This document shows positions 55,134-64,000 of a stretch of 64,000 nt of DNA, in pieces. Below the pieces are notes generated by a model that searched no databases, had not been told where the DNA came from, and worked only from the letters and a program-made list of their open reading frames with translations. The stretch's first letter is position 1, and each line of letters begins with the position of its first letter. The position numbers and the translations under genes were made by a program. Source of the stretch: Jannaschia pagri (lineage in GTDB: Bacteria > Pseudomonadota > Alphaproteobacteria > Rhodobacterales > Rhodobacteraceae). The stretch covers positions 558,001-622,000 of the forward strand of contig NZ_BPFH01000002.1 of assembly GCF_019655435.1 (NCBI RefSeq). Reading direction: 5' to 3'.

Positions 55134-55901
55134 ATGACAGATCCCACCTATCCTGACCTCCGCGACGCCTCCGTTTTCATCACCGGGGGCGGCTCCGGCA
55201 TCGGCGCGAACCTGACCGAAGGCTTCCTGCGCCAAGGGGCCCGTGTCGCCTTCATCGGTCGCTCAGACGCCAGTGCCTTCGTCACAGAGGTCTCGGACCG
55301 CACGGGAAACACACCGCTTTTCATCCAAGGCGATATCACCGACATCGCCGCCCTGCGCGCAGCCATGGACGAGGCGGCGGCGGCCCACGGACCCATCACT
55401 CGCCTCATCAACAATGCCGCCAACGATCAGCGCCACGCCACACTCGACGTGGACGAAGCCTTTTGGGAGTGGTCCATCGCCATCAACCTCAAGGCCTATT
55501 TCTTCGCCTGCCAACACGCCATTCATGGCATGAAAACAGCCGGTTACGGCCATATCGTGAACTTCTCTTCCATCAGCTATATGATGGGGAACGCGGGCTA
55601 TGCGATCTACACCTCCGCCAACTCCGGCATCAACGGCATGACCCGCTCCCTGGCCCGTGAGTTCGGACCGGACAAAATCCGTGTCAACGCGCTCGCCCCC
55701 GGTTGGGTGCTGACCCAAAAGCAGCTCGACAAATGGGCCGACCCCGACAGCCTCGCCGCCCACCTGGACCGCCAATGCCTCAAGGACACGCTTCAACCCG
55801 AAGACATTGTGAACCCTACGCTTTTCCTGTCCTCCGAGGCTTCCCGCATGATGACCGGGCAGGCCATGGTGGTGGACGGCGGTGTCGTGGTAACAGGCTG
55901 A
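55134..55901 (+). CDS. SDR dehydrogenase, probably D-galactose (aldose) 1-dehydrogenase
   Basis: 255-aa classical short-chain dehydrogenase with cofactor loop GGGSGIG (residues 18-24), NNAAN and catalytic S146 and Y159. The usual Lys four residues after the Tyr is Asn163 (Y-T-S-A-N). I believe related Rhodobacterales proteins share this change, but cannot confirm. Position between alpha-galactosidase and dgoK/dgoA/lactonase suggests it oxidises galactose to galactonolactone. Confidence 0.82.
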   Translation: MTDPTYPDLRDASVFITGGGSGIGANLTEGFLRQGARVAFIGRSDASAFVTEVSDRTGNTPLFIQGDITDIAALRAAMDEAAAAHGPITRLINNAANDQRHATLDVDEAFWEWSIAINLKAYFFACQHAIHGMKTAGYGHIVNFSSISYMMGNAGYAIYTSANSGINGMTRSLAREFGPDKIRVNALAPGWVLTQKQLDKWADPDSLAAHLDRQCLKDTLQPEDIVNPTLFLSSEASRMMTGQAMVVDGGVVVTG

Positions 55902-55902
55902 T

Positions 55903-56784
55903 ATGAGCCGTTGGATTGCAGTCGATTGGGGCACCTCGACCCTGCGGGCCACCCTGATGCAGGGCGAGGTCGTCCAAGACAGGCGCGAAGCCGGGACCGG
56001 CATGAACAGCCTGACCCAAGAGATGTTCGAACCGACCCTTCTGGGCCTGATCGACGATTGGCTTGCGGGGCCGACACCGGTTTTAGCCTGCGGCATGGTT
56101 GGGGCGCGGCAAGGCTGGGCCGAGGCGCGCTATGCTGCGGTGCCCTGCGCTCCGATGGGGACCGGGCTGACCCAGGTGAAGACAAGCGATCCGCGTCTCG
56201 ATGTCCGCATCGTGCCGGGTCTCAAGCAATTGAAACCCCACGCAGATGTCATGCGCGGGGAGGAAACGCAAATCGCGGGTATCCTGGCCACCCTACCCGA
56301 TTTCGACGGGGTCGCCTGCCTGCCGGGCACCCATACCAAATGGGTCCACCTCAGCGCTGGAGAGGTCGTCAGTTTTCGCACGGTCATGACCGGAGAATTG
56401 TTCGCCACGATCACCGGTCAGACCGTTTTGCGTCATTCCCTGGACGGCGACGGGTGGGACGAAGGCCCTTTCATCGACGCCGTCTCCGACGCCCTGTCCC
56501 GCCCTGAAACCCTGGCCGCGCGCCTGTTCGAACTGCGCGCCGCAGACCTCCTGCACGGCCAAACCGCCACCATGGGCCGCAGCGTCCTGTCGGGCCTGTT
56601 GATCGGCGCTGAGTTAGCCGCCACCCGCCCCTGGTGGTTGGGCCGCGATGTCGTCATCACCGGCTCGCCCCGCACGACGCAAGCCTATGATGCCGCACTG
56701 AAATCCCAAGGGGTCGCGCCCCGCTTGCTGCCTGCGGATGAGATGACGCTCAAGGGCCTCGCCACAGCAAAGGACCTGCCATGA
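55903..56784 (+). CDS. dgoK: 2-dehydro-3-deoxygalactonokinase
   Basis: 293-aa kinase of the DgoK family: N-terminal [10 protein letters not shown] phosphate loop, [20 protein letters not shown] and LPGTHTKWV. It phosphorylates KDGal to KDPGal in the De Ley-Doudoroff pathway. 1 bp after the SDR stop and overlapping dgoA by 4 bp. Confidence 0.95.
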   Translation: MSRWIAVDWGTSTLRATLMQGEVVQDRREAGTGMNSLTQEMFEPTLLGLIDDWLAGPTPVLACGMVGARQGWAEARYAAVPCAPMGTGLTQVKTSDPRLDVRIVPGLKQLKPHADVMRGEETQIAGILATLPDFDGVACLPGTHTKWVHLSAGEVVSFRTVMTGELFATITGQTVLRHSLDGDGWDEGPFIDAVSDALSRPETLAARLFELRAADLLHGQTATMGRSVLSGLLIGAELAATRPWWLGRDVVITGSPRTTQAYDAALKSQGVAPRLLPADEMTLKGLATAKDLP

Positions 56785-57392
56785 CCCGTCCCCTGATCGC
56801 CATCCTGCGGGGCATTACGCCCGATGACGCCGCCCCCGCCTGCGCCGCCCTGATTGAGGCCGGGATTACAACGATTGAGGTCCCCCTGAACTCGCCCGAG
56901 CCCCTGCGCTCCATCGCCGCCATGGTTGATGCGCACGGAAACCAAGCAACCATCGGAGCGGGCACCGTCCTGACTGTGGCGGAGGTCCAGGCGGTCGCCG
57001 AGGCGGGCGGACGCATCGTCGTCTCGCCCAACACGGACCCCGAAGTGATTGGCAAGACAGGGGAATTGGGTCTGGAAAGCTGGCCCGGCGTTTTCACCCC
57101 GTCCGAGGCCTTCGCCGCGCTCAAGGCTGGGGCCACCGGGCTGAAACTGTTTCCCGGCGCCATGGCCGGACCCGGCGGGCTGAAAGCGATGCGTGCCATC
57201 CTGCCGCCCGGCTGTCAGGTCTATGCCGTCGGCGGCGCAGGGCCTGACAATTTTGGCGATTGGCTGGCCGCAGGGGCCGACGGCTTTGGCCTCGGCACGG
57301 CCTGCTACACGCCCGGCATCAGCATCGCTGAGATCGCGACCCGCGCGCGCACCATCGTTGCCGCCTACGACGCAGCGGTCGGGACACGATGA
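56781..57392 (+). CDS. dgoA: 2-dehydro-3-deoxy-6-phosphogalactonate aldolase
   Basis: 203-aa class I aldolase of the KDPG/KHG family: Schiff-base K122 in GLKLFPG, catalytic Glu33 in TIEVPLNSP and IGAGTVL. It splits KDPGal to pyruvate and glyceraldehyde-3-phosphate. The context (dgoK, galactosidases) fixes the galacto preference over KDPG. Overlaps both neighbours by 4 bp. Confidence 0.95.
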   Translation: MTRPLIAILRGITPDDAAPACAALIEAGITTIEVPLNSPEPLRSIAAMVDAHGNQATIGAGTVLTVAEVQAVAEAGGRIVVSPNTDPEVIGKTGELGLESWPGVFTPSEAFAALKAGATGLKLFPGAMAGPGGLKAMRAILPPGCQVYAVGGAGPDNFGDWLAAGADGFGLGTACYTPGISIAEIATRARTIVAAYDAAVGTR

Positions 57393-58249
57393 GCGCCCTC
57401 GTCTTTGACGCACGCGCCTGCGCCCTGGGCGAGGGCCCGCTCTGGCATCCTGAGCGCAATCAGTTGTTCTGGTTCGACATTCTGGATCGAAAGCTGCTGA
57501 CCCGTACGGACGACGGGCAACAGGACTGGTCCTGGGACGAAGCGGTCAGCGCGGCGGGTTGGATCGACCGGGACACGCTCTTCGTCGCCGGAGAGAGCGG
57601 CTTCTGGCGGTTCGAGATCGCAACCGGCGCGCGGGAAAAACTCCTGGACCTGGAGGCCGAGTCACCCATCACGCGCTCCAACGATGGGCGAGCCGACCCG
57701 GTGGGCGGGTTTTGGATTGGCACCATGGGTTGGAACGCCGAGGAGGCGGCGGGCGCCATCTATCGCTATTTCCGGGGCGAGGTGCGGAAGCTCTATCAGG
57801 ATGTCACGATCCCCAACGCCACCTGTTTCTCGCCCGATGGCATGTGGGCCTATTTCGCGGACACGGGGACGGGCATTCTCTGGAAACAGCACATCGACCG
57901 CGCGGGCTGGCCTTCGGGAAAGGCAGAGGTTTTCGTGGACTTCTCCGGCGTTGGTCTCAACCCGGATGGAGCCGTTTGCGATGCCCAGGGCAATGTCTGG
58001 GTCGCGCAGTGGGGCGCAGGGCGCGTTGCCTGCCATGCCCCGGATGGGACCTTCCTGGGCGAGGTCACCTGCGGCGCCACGCGAACCACCTGCCCCGCGT
58101 TTGGGGGTCCCGATCTGGACCGCATGTTCGTCACCTCCGCCCATGACGGCCTGGACGATGCAACGCGCGCCCACCAACCGGGCGCGGGCCTCACCTGGGT
58201 GGCCGTGCCCGGCGTGACGGGTCAGCGCGAACACAGGGTCGTGCTGTGA
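57389..58249 (+). CDS. SMP-30/gluconolactonase family lactonase (galactonolactonase)
   Basis: 286-aa beta-propeller: N-terminal [10 protein letters not shown] with a metal-ligand Glu, [18 protein letters not shown] (partial) with Asn/Asp ligands, and [20 protein letters not shown] (partial). It hydrolyses sugar lactones; here probably galactono-lactone from the SDR. Overlaps dgoA and the GH42 gene by 4 bp each. Confidence 0.92.
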   Translation: MSALVFDARACALGEGPLWHPERNQLFWFDILDRKLLTRTDDGQQDWSWDEAVSAAGWIDRDTLFVAGESGFWRFEIATGAREKLLDLEAESPITRSNDGRADPVGGFWIGTMGWNAEEAAGAIYRYFRGEVRKLYQDVTIPNATCFSPDGMWAYFADTGTGILWKQHIDRAGWPSGKAEVFVDFSGVGLNPDGAVCDAQGNVWVAQWGAGRVACHAPDGTFLGEVTCGATRTTCPAFGGPDLDRMFVTSAHDGLDDATRAHQPGAGLTWVAVPGVTGQREHRVVL

Positions 58250-60141
58250 AGCGGACGCTGGGCACCTGCTACTACCCAGAACATTGGCCCGAAACACAAT
58301 GGCCGGAAGACGCCGCCCGCATGGTCGATCTGGGTCTGACCTGGGTGCGCATCGGGGAGTTCGCTTGGTCCCGGCTAGAGCCCGCACCGGGCGCCTATGA
58401 CTGGGGCTGGCTGGACCGTGCGGTCGATGTGCTGACAGATGCGGGGCTACGCATCGTCATGGGCACCCCCTCCGCCACACCGCCACGCTGGATGCTCGAC
58501 CGGTACCCGGACATGTTGGCCGTGGATGCCGAGGGACGGCCCCGGGGCTTTGGATCCCGCAGGCACTATTGCTTTAGTCACCGGGGCTATCGCGAGGACG
58601 CCGCGCGGATGGCCGGCCTTATGTCCGAACGCTACGGCGCCCGCGTCAGCGCATGGCAGACCGACAATGAATACGGCTGCCACGACACCACGCTCAGCTA
58701 TTCGGAGGCGGCGCGCCTGGCGTTTCGCGCGTGGCTGCGGCGAAGGTATCAGACCACGGATGACCTGAACGCTGCCTGGGGTAATGTGTTCTGGTCCATG
58801 ACCTATTCGGATTTCGACCAGATCGACCTGCCGAACCTGACAGTGACCGAGCCGAACCCGAGCCATCTCCTGGCCTTCCGCCGGTTTGCCAGTGACGAGG
58901 TCGTTGCCTGGAACCGGGCGCAAGTCGACGCGATTCGGGCCCATTCCGACGCGCCCATCTCGCACAATTACATGGGCCGCGTGCTGGAGTTTGACCACTA
59001 CGCAGTCGGCGCCGATATGGAGATCGCCACATGGGACAGCTATCCCATGGGCTTTCTGCTGGACCGCGTGCCCGATGGGGACCGCGGGGCCTATCTGCGG
59101 CAGGGGGACCCAGATTTTCAGGCCTTTCACCATGATCTCTATCGCGCCGTGGGGCGCGGGCGCTGGTGGATCATGGAGCAACAGCCCGGCCCGGTGAACT
59201 GGGCCCCTTGGAACCCCGCGCCGCTGCCTGGCATGGTGCGGCTGTGGTCCTGGGAGGCCTTCGCACATGGCGCCGAAACGGTGGCTTGGTTCCGCTGGCG
59301 ACAGGCCCCCTTTGCGCAGGAACAGCAGCACGCGGGCTTGCTGCGGCCCGACAGCACTCCGGCCCAAGGGTTTCACGAGGCCGCCCAGGTTGCGCAGGAG
59401 GTGGCGGAGGCACCGGACACCGCCCCTGTGCAAGCCCCCGTGGCGCTGATCTTCGACTATGCGTCGCAATGGGCCTGGGAGGTGCAGCCCCAGGGCGCTG
59501 ACTTCGACTACTTCGGGCTGTGCCTCGATATGTATCGGGCGTTGCGGGCGCTTGGGCTGTCGGTGGACATCTTGCCGCCCGACACCCCAACTTTGGATGG
59601 CTACGCCCTGACCCTCGTCCCTGGCCTGCTGACCCTGGCGGAGCCGTTGCGCAGGGCGATTGCCACGGCCAAAGGACGCGTGTTGACCGGGCCACGCACG
59701 GACCTCAAGACGGCGGAGTTGACGACCAAATTACCGCTGGGGCCAGACCTGCCGGGGCTGGCGGCAACCTCGGTCATGGAGGAAAGCTTTCCCGCCGACC
59801 TGCCGCGCCCCCTGCCCGGCGGAGGGCGCATCGTAAAATGGCTGGAGCATCTGGAGACCGATGCCCAGGTGGTCGACGTCACCGACGAGGGCACGCCGCT
59901 GCTGTTGCGCGATGGCAACCGGCTCCATCTGGCGGCCTGGCCCGATAAGATCGCAGCGCGTCGTCTGCTTGGGGAACTGGCGCGGGAAGCTGGTCTTGAG
60001 ACTATGGATCTGCCCGAAGGCCTGCGGGTCCGGGACACCGCGACCGAGCGCTTCGTTTTCAACTATGGGGCGCAGGCGCAAGACTATGACGGGCACAGCC
60101 TGCCGCCTGCGGGGGTCTTAAGGCTTAACCGGCCATCCTAA
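58246..60141 (+). CDS. Beta-galactosidase, GH42
   Basis: 631-aa intracellular GH42 enzyme: acid/base E142 in QTDNEYG and nucleophile E311 in WWIMEQQPGP, with a C-terminal trimerisation and beta domain. It starts with a GTG that overlaps the lactonase stop. The 3' end overlaps the convergent GAPDH gene by 17 bp. It supplies galactose from beta-galactosides to the same pathway as the GH36 enzyme. Confidence 0.95.
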   Translation: MKRTLGTCYYPEHWPETQWPEDAARMVDLGLTWVRIGEFAWSRLEPAPGAYDWGWLDRAVDVLTDAGLRIVMGTPSATPPRWMLDRYPDMLAVDAEGRPRGFGSRRHYCFSHRGYREDAARMAGLMSERYGARVSAWQTDNEYGCHDTTLSYSEAARLAFRAWLRRRYQTTDDLNAAWGNVFWSMTYSDFDQIDLPNLTVTEPNPSHLLAFRRFASDEVVAWNRAQVDAIRAHSDAPISHNYMGRVLEFDHYAVGADMEIATWDSYPMGFLLDRVPDGDRGAYLRQGDPDFQAFHHDLYRAVGRGRWWIMEQQPGPVNWAPWNPAPLPGMVRLWSWEAFAHGAETVAWFRWRQAPFAQEQQHAGLLRPDSTPAQGFHEAAQVAQEVAEAPDTAPVQAPVALIFDYASQWAWEVQPQGADFDYFGLCLDMYRALRALGLSVDILPPDTPTLDGYALTLVPGLLTLAEPLRRAIATAKGRVLTGPRTDLKTAELTTKLPLGPDLPGLAATSVMEESFPADLPRPLPGGGRIVKWLEHLETDAQVVDVTDEGTPLLLRDGNRLHLAAWPDKIAARRLLGELAREAGLETMDLPEGLRVRDTATERFVFNYGAQAQDYDGHSLPPAGVLRLNRPS

Positions 60142-61102
60142 GACCCAAGTCTATCATCCGGTTGGCGAAGCCCCATTCGTTGTCATACCAGCCAAAGACT
60201 CGGATCAAGCCACCCTCGGCCACCCGGGTCTCAGCGGGCATTTGGATCAGGCTTTCCGGTCGACCGCGCAGGTCAGACGAGACGACAGGCGCGGGTTCCA
60301 CGCCGATTACTCCACCGGCCTGCGCGATGGCCCGGTTGACCTCATCGGACGTGGCCGTCCTCTTCGGTAGGAACGCCAAATCCACCGCAGAGACGCTCGC
60401 CACGGGCACGCGCACCGATTGACAGGGCACGCGGCCCGCCAGATGGGGCAAGACCTGGTCCGCGAGGCGCCCTGCGCTTGTCGTTGTGGGCACCATGGAC
60501 AGCGCTGCTGCCCGGCTGCGCGCCAGTGCGTTGCCCATGGGCATGTCCACCGTCGGTTGACTACCGGTATAGCAGTGGATCGTCGTCATCGTGCCAGAGA
60601 CGATCCCAAAGGCCGCATCCAACACCGCGAGCAAAGGCGCCACGGCGTTCGTCGTACAAGACGCGTTGGAGACAACGCGATGATCGGGGGACAACGTGGC
60701 CTCATTGGCGCCCAGTACGATAGTGGCATCCGCCACAGCGGACGGCCCGGACATCAAGACCTTGCCCGCCCCGGCCAGCAGCCCCCGCTCCGCCTCGGGG
60801 CGGTTTTCGGTGCGGCCGGTGCATTCCATGACCAGGTCCACACCGCCTAGGGACAGGCTCCGCAAATCAGGTGTCCGGCGAAACGGGATCGCACGGTCGC
60901 CAATATGCAGCACTTCGTCCCCGGCATGGACGGGGTCATTCCAGGGCCCAAAGACACTGTCGTATTTGAACAGGTAAGCGCAGGTCTCCAGCGGGGCGAT
61001 ATCGTTGATGCCCACGATCTCAAGCTCTGGTCCAGCACCCGCAAGGTGGGCTCGAAGGATCGACCGACCAATGCGGCCAAAGCCATTGATAAAGACCTTC
61101 AT
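60125..61102 (-). CDS. Glyceraldehyde-3-phosphate dehydrogenase, divergent type
   Basis: 325-aa GAPDH: NAD loop INGFGRIGRS, Asp34 in GINDIAP (NAD preference), catalytic C149 in SNASCTTN and the His in TIHCYTG. The segment after the active site differs from standard GapA (MVPTTTSAGR, RVPVASVSAVDL in place of the RVPTPNVS region), so it may be a specialised paralogue. It can take the GAP formed by DgoA. The ATG at 61102 has GGAGG eight bases upstream; 61108 is too close. Convergent, overlapping GH42 by 17 bp. Confidence 0.88.
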   Translation of the reverse strand: MKVFINGFGRIGRSILRAHLAGAGPELEIVGINDIAPLETCAYLFKYDSVFGPWNDPVHAGDEVLHIGDRAIPFRRTPDLRSLSLGGVDLVMECTGRTENRPEAERGLLAGAGKVLMSGPSAVADATIVLGANEATLSPDHRVVSNASCTTNAVAPLLAVLDAAFGIVSGTMTTIHCYTGSQPTVDMPMGNALARSRAAALSMVPTTTSAGRLADQVLPHLAGRVPCQSVRVPVASVSAVDLAFLPKRTATSDEVNRAIAQAGGVIGVEPAPVVSSDLRGRPESLIQMPAETRVAEGGLIRVFGWYDNEWGFANRMIDLGLRMAG

Positions 61103-61164
61103 GGACATGCCCTCCTGCGGCCATAGGGAGGGCCGCGCCGGGCGATGTCAAAGGCGGATGCGTA

Positions 61165-61515
61165 TCAGTACAAACCCCATTCGTCTTCGCCCACGGCCTC
61201 TCCGATGGCGGTCCAATCGGCCCGAACGCGGGCGACCCGACTGTCCCCCCAGGTGCGAAAGACCAGATCGAACCCTTCGGGCGAAACACGGCTATGGCTG
61301 AGATCGGCGCGTTGATTGCTGGAATCATCCATGTCGAACATTGCCAGGGCTGTCATGATGACCGGCGTCGTCTTGAAGGCCTCTGGGAACTCGATGCGGA
61401 CGCGGGCCTCACGCGGGCCGCGACCGGTCCACATCTCTCCGCCGTCTTCAAAGTCGGAAAAGATCACCCTGGAGCCTTGCTGGATCCCGATAGCGTGGTT
61501 TGTCAGCTTGCGCAT
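61165..61515 (-). CDS. H-type lectin domain protein
   Basis: 116-aa protein consisting almost entirely of an H-type lectin domain, with RVIFSDFEDGG, the RVRIEFPEAFKTTPVIMTAL region and FDLVFRTWGDSRVARVRADW. Such domains (discoidin/H. pomatia agglutinin type) bind galactose or GalNAc. No signal peptide. It sits between the galactoside genes and the atp operon. Relation to either is unknown. Confidence 0.82.
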   Translation of the reverse strand: MRKLTNHAIGIQQGSRVIFSDFEDGGEMWTGRGPREARVRIEFPEAFKTTPVIMTALAMFDMDDSSNQRADLSHSRVSPEGFDLVFRTWGDSRVARVRADWTAIGEAVGEDEWGLY

Positions 61516-61578
61516 GGTGCCCCCGTCTCCCCCCAGGTGCGAGGGACCGGCCCCAGGCGGGTCAACCCCTCGTCAGAC

Positions 61579-61617
61579 CATAGAAAAGCAAAGGCCCCAG
61601 GACAATCCCAGGGCCTT
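61579..61617 (-). terminator. Terminator of the atp operon
   Basis: On the minus strand AAGGCCC (61617-61611) pairs with GGGCCTT (61597-61591), followed by TTGCTTTTCT. It is 46 bases past the atpC stop. Confidence 0.85.
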
Positions 61618-61662
61618 CGAAACGGTGTGTGTCTGACTGGCGTTGGCCCGTCAGTGGGTCTG

Positions 61663-62057
61663 TTACTTGGCGTTCAAACCGATTTCGCCGCCCAGGGCCA
61701 CCATGTCGGCCACCAGCTTAGCTGCAGATTCGATGGCATCGTCAGGTGCGTTGGTCTGGGCCTCCGTCGCTTCGGCGACCCAGCCGTCGAAGGTCTCTTG
61801 CGAGACCTCGGACACGGGCAGCGCCCGCTCGGCCAGAACGCTGACACCGGCACCGATCTCGGCGAAGCCCCCGGTCACGGCATAGCTTTCCTCGCCCGAG
61901 GCGGTTTCTATGGTCAGCACGCCAGGGCGCAACGAGGTGATGGTCGGCGCGTGGTCGGCCATCGCGGTCATATCCCCGTCCGCGCCGGGGATGCGGACGG
62001 CCTTGGCGTCGTCATAGGACGCCAGCCGCCGCTCGGGTGAGACGAGTTCGACCTGCA

Positions 62058-62058
<1 letters not shown>
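61663..62058 (-). CDS. atpC: ATP synthase F1 epsilon subunit
   Basis: 131-aa epsilon subunit: N-terminal beta-sandwich (MQVELVSPERRL, DGDMTAMADHAPTITSL in part) and a short C-terminal helical part. It regulates rotation and catalysis. Its ATG overlaps the atpD stop by 1 bp (TGATG). Last gene of the atp operon, as usual. Confidence 0.96.

Positions 62059-64000
<1,942 letters not shown>

Overview
The window is GC-rich chromosomal DNA from an alphaproteobacterium, almost certainly a marine member of the Rhodobacteraceae (Roseobacter group). The evidence is the gene content and order: purK-purE-DUF465 next to Hsp20-DUF1150, divergent trxB/Lrp, an EPS-type MarR linked to a bifunctional ATP sulfurylase/APS kinase, a short Hint-domain protein, TIGR01459 HAD hydrolase, TRAP transporters and an atp operon. 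This is an inference from content. No rRNA, tRNA, CRISPR array, prophage or insertion sequence was seen.

Layout. 1-14.6 kb is mostly housekeeping: purine synthesis, small heat-shock protein, a single-domain response regulator, sulfate activation with a fused regulator, thioredoxin reductase, family II pyrophosphatase, a DMT permease, a lipase-like hydrolase, Hint protein and MaoC hydratase. 14.6-26.5 kb holds compact operons (ribF-ycgN-ltaE; lgt-midA-pgeF; MOSC-sseA-aminotransferase) plus rplY and small lipoproteins. 26.8-32.2 kb is scattered metabolic genes, a MarR regulator and a rhomboid protease.

32.3-47.5 kb is the most interesting part. A tightly coupled minus-strand operon carries a di-heme peroxidase, a YihV-like PfkB kinase, a LacD/YihT-like aldolase, a fucose/arabinose-isomerase-type isomerase, a Gfo/Idh/MocA protein, a D-2-hydroxyacid dehydrogenase, an aldose 1-epimerase and a GabD-type aldehyde dehydrogenase. 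Upstream lie a DeoR regulator and a complete TRAP transporter on the same strand. Together they resemble a sulfoquinovose-type (sulfo-EMP-like) catabolic locus that would continue through sulfolactate. This is a hypothesis.

47.5-61.1 kb is a galactoside island: ABC transporter, GH36 alpha-galactosidase, GH42 beta-galactosidase, and the oxidative (De Ley-Doudoroff) galactose route (SDR dehydrogenase, lactonase, DgoK, DgoA, GAPDH). Its divergent centre appears damaged. The IclR regulator lacks its N-terminus and the sugar-binding protein survives only as a C-terminal remnant, the two meeting near 49,346. The window ends in the atp operon (atpC, atpD, partial atpG).
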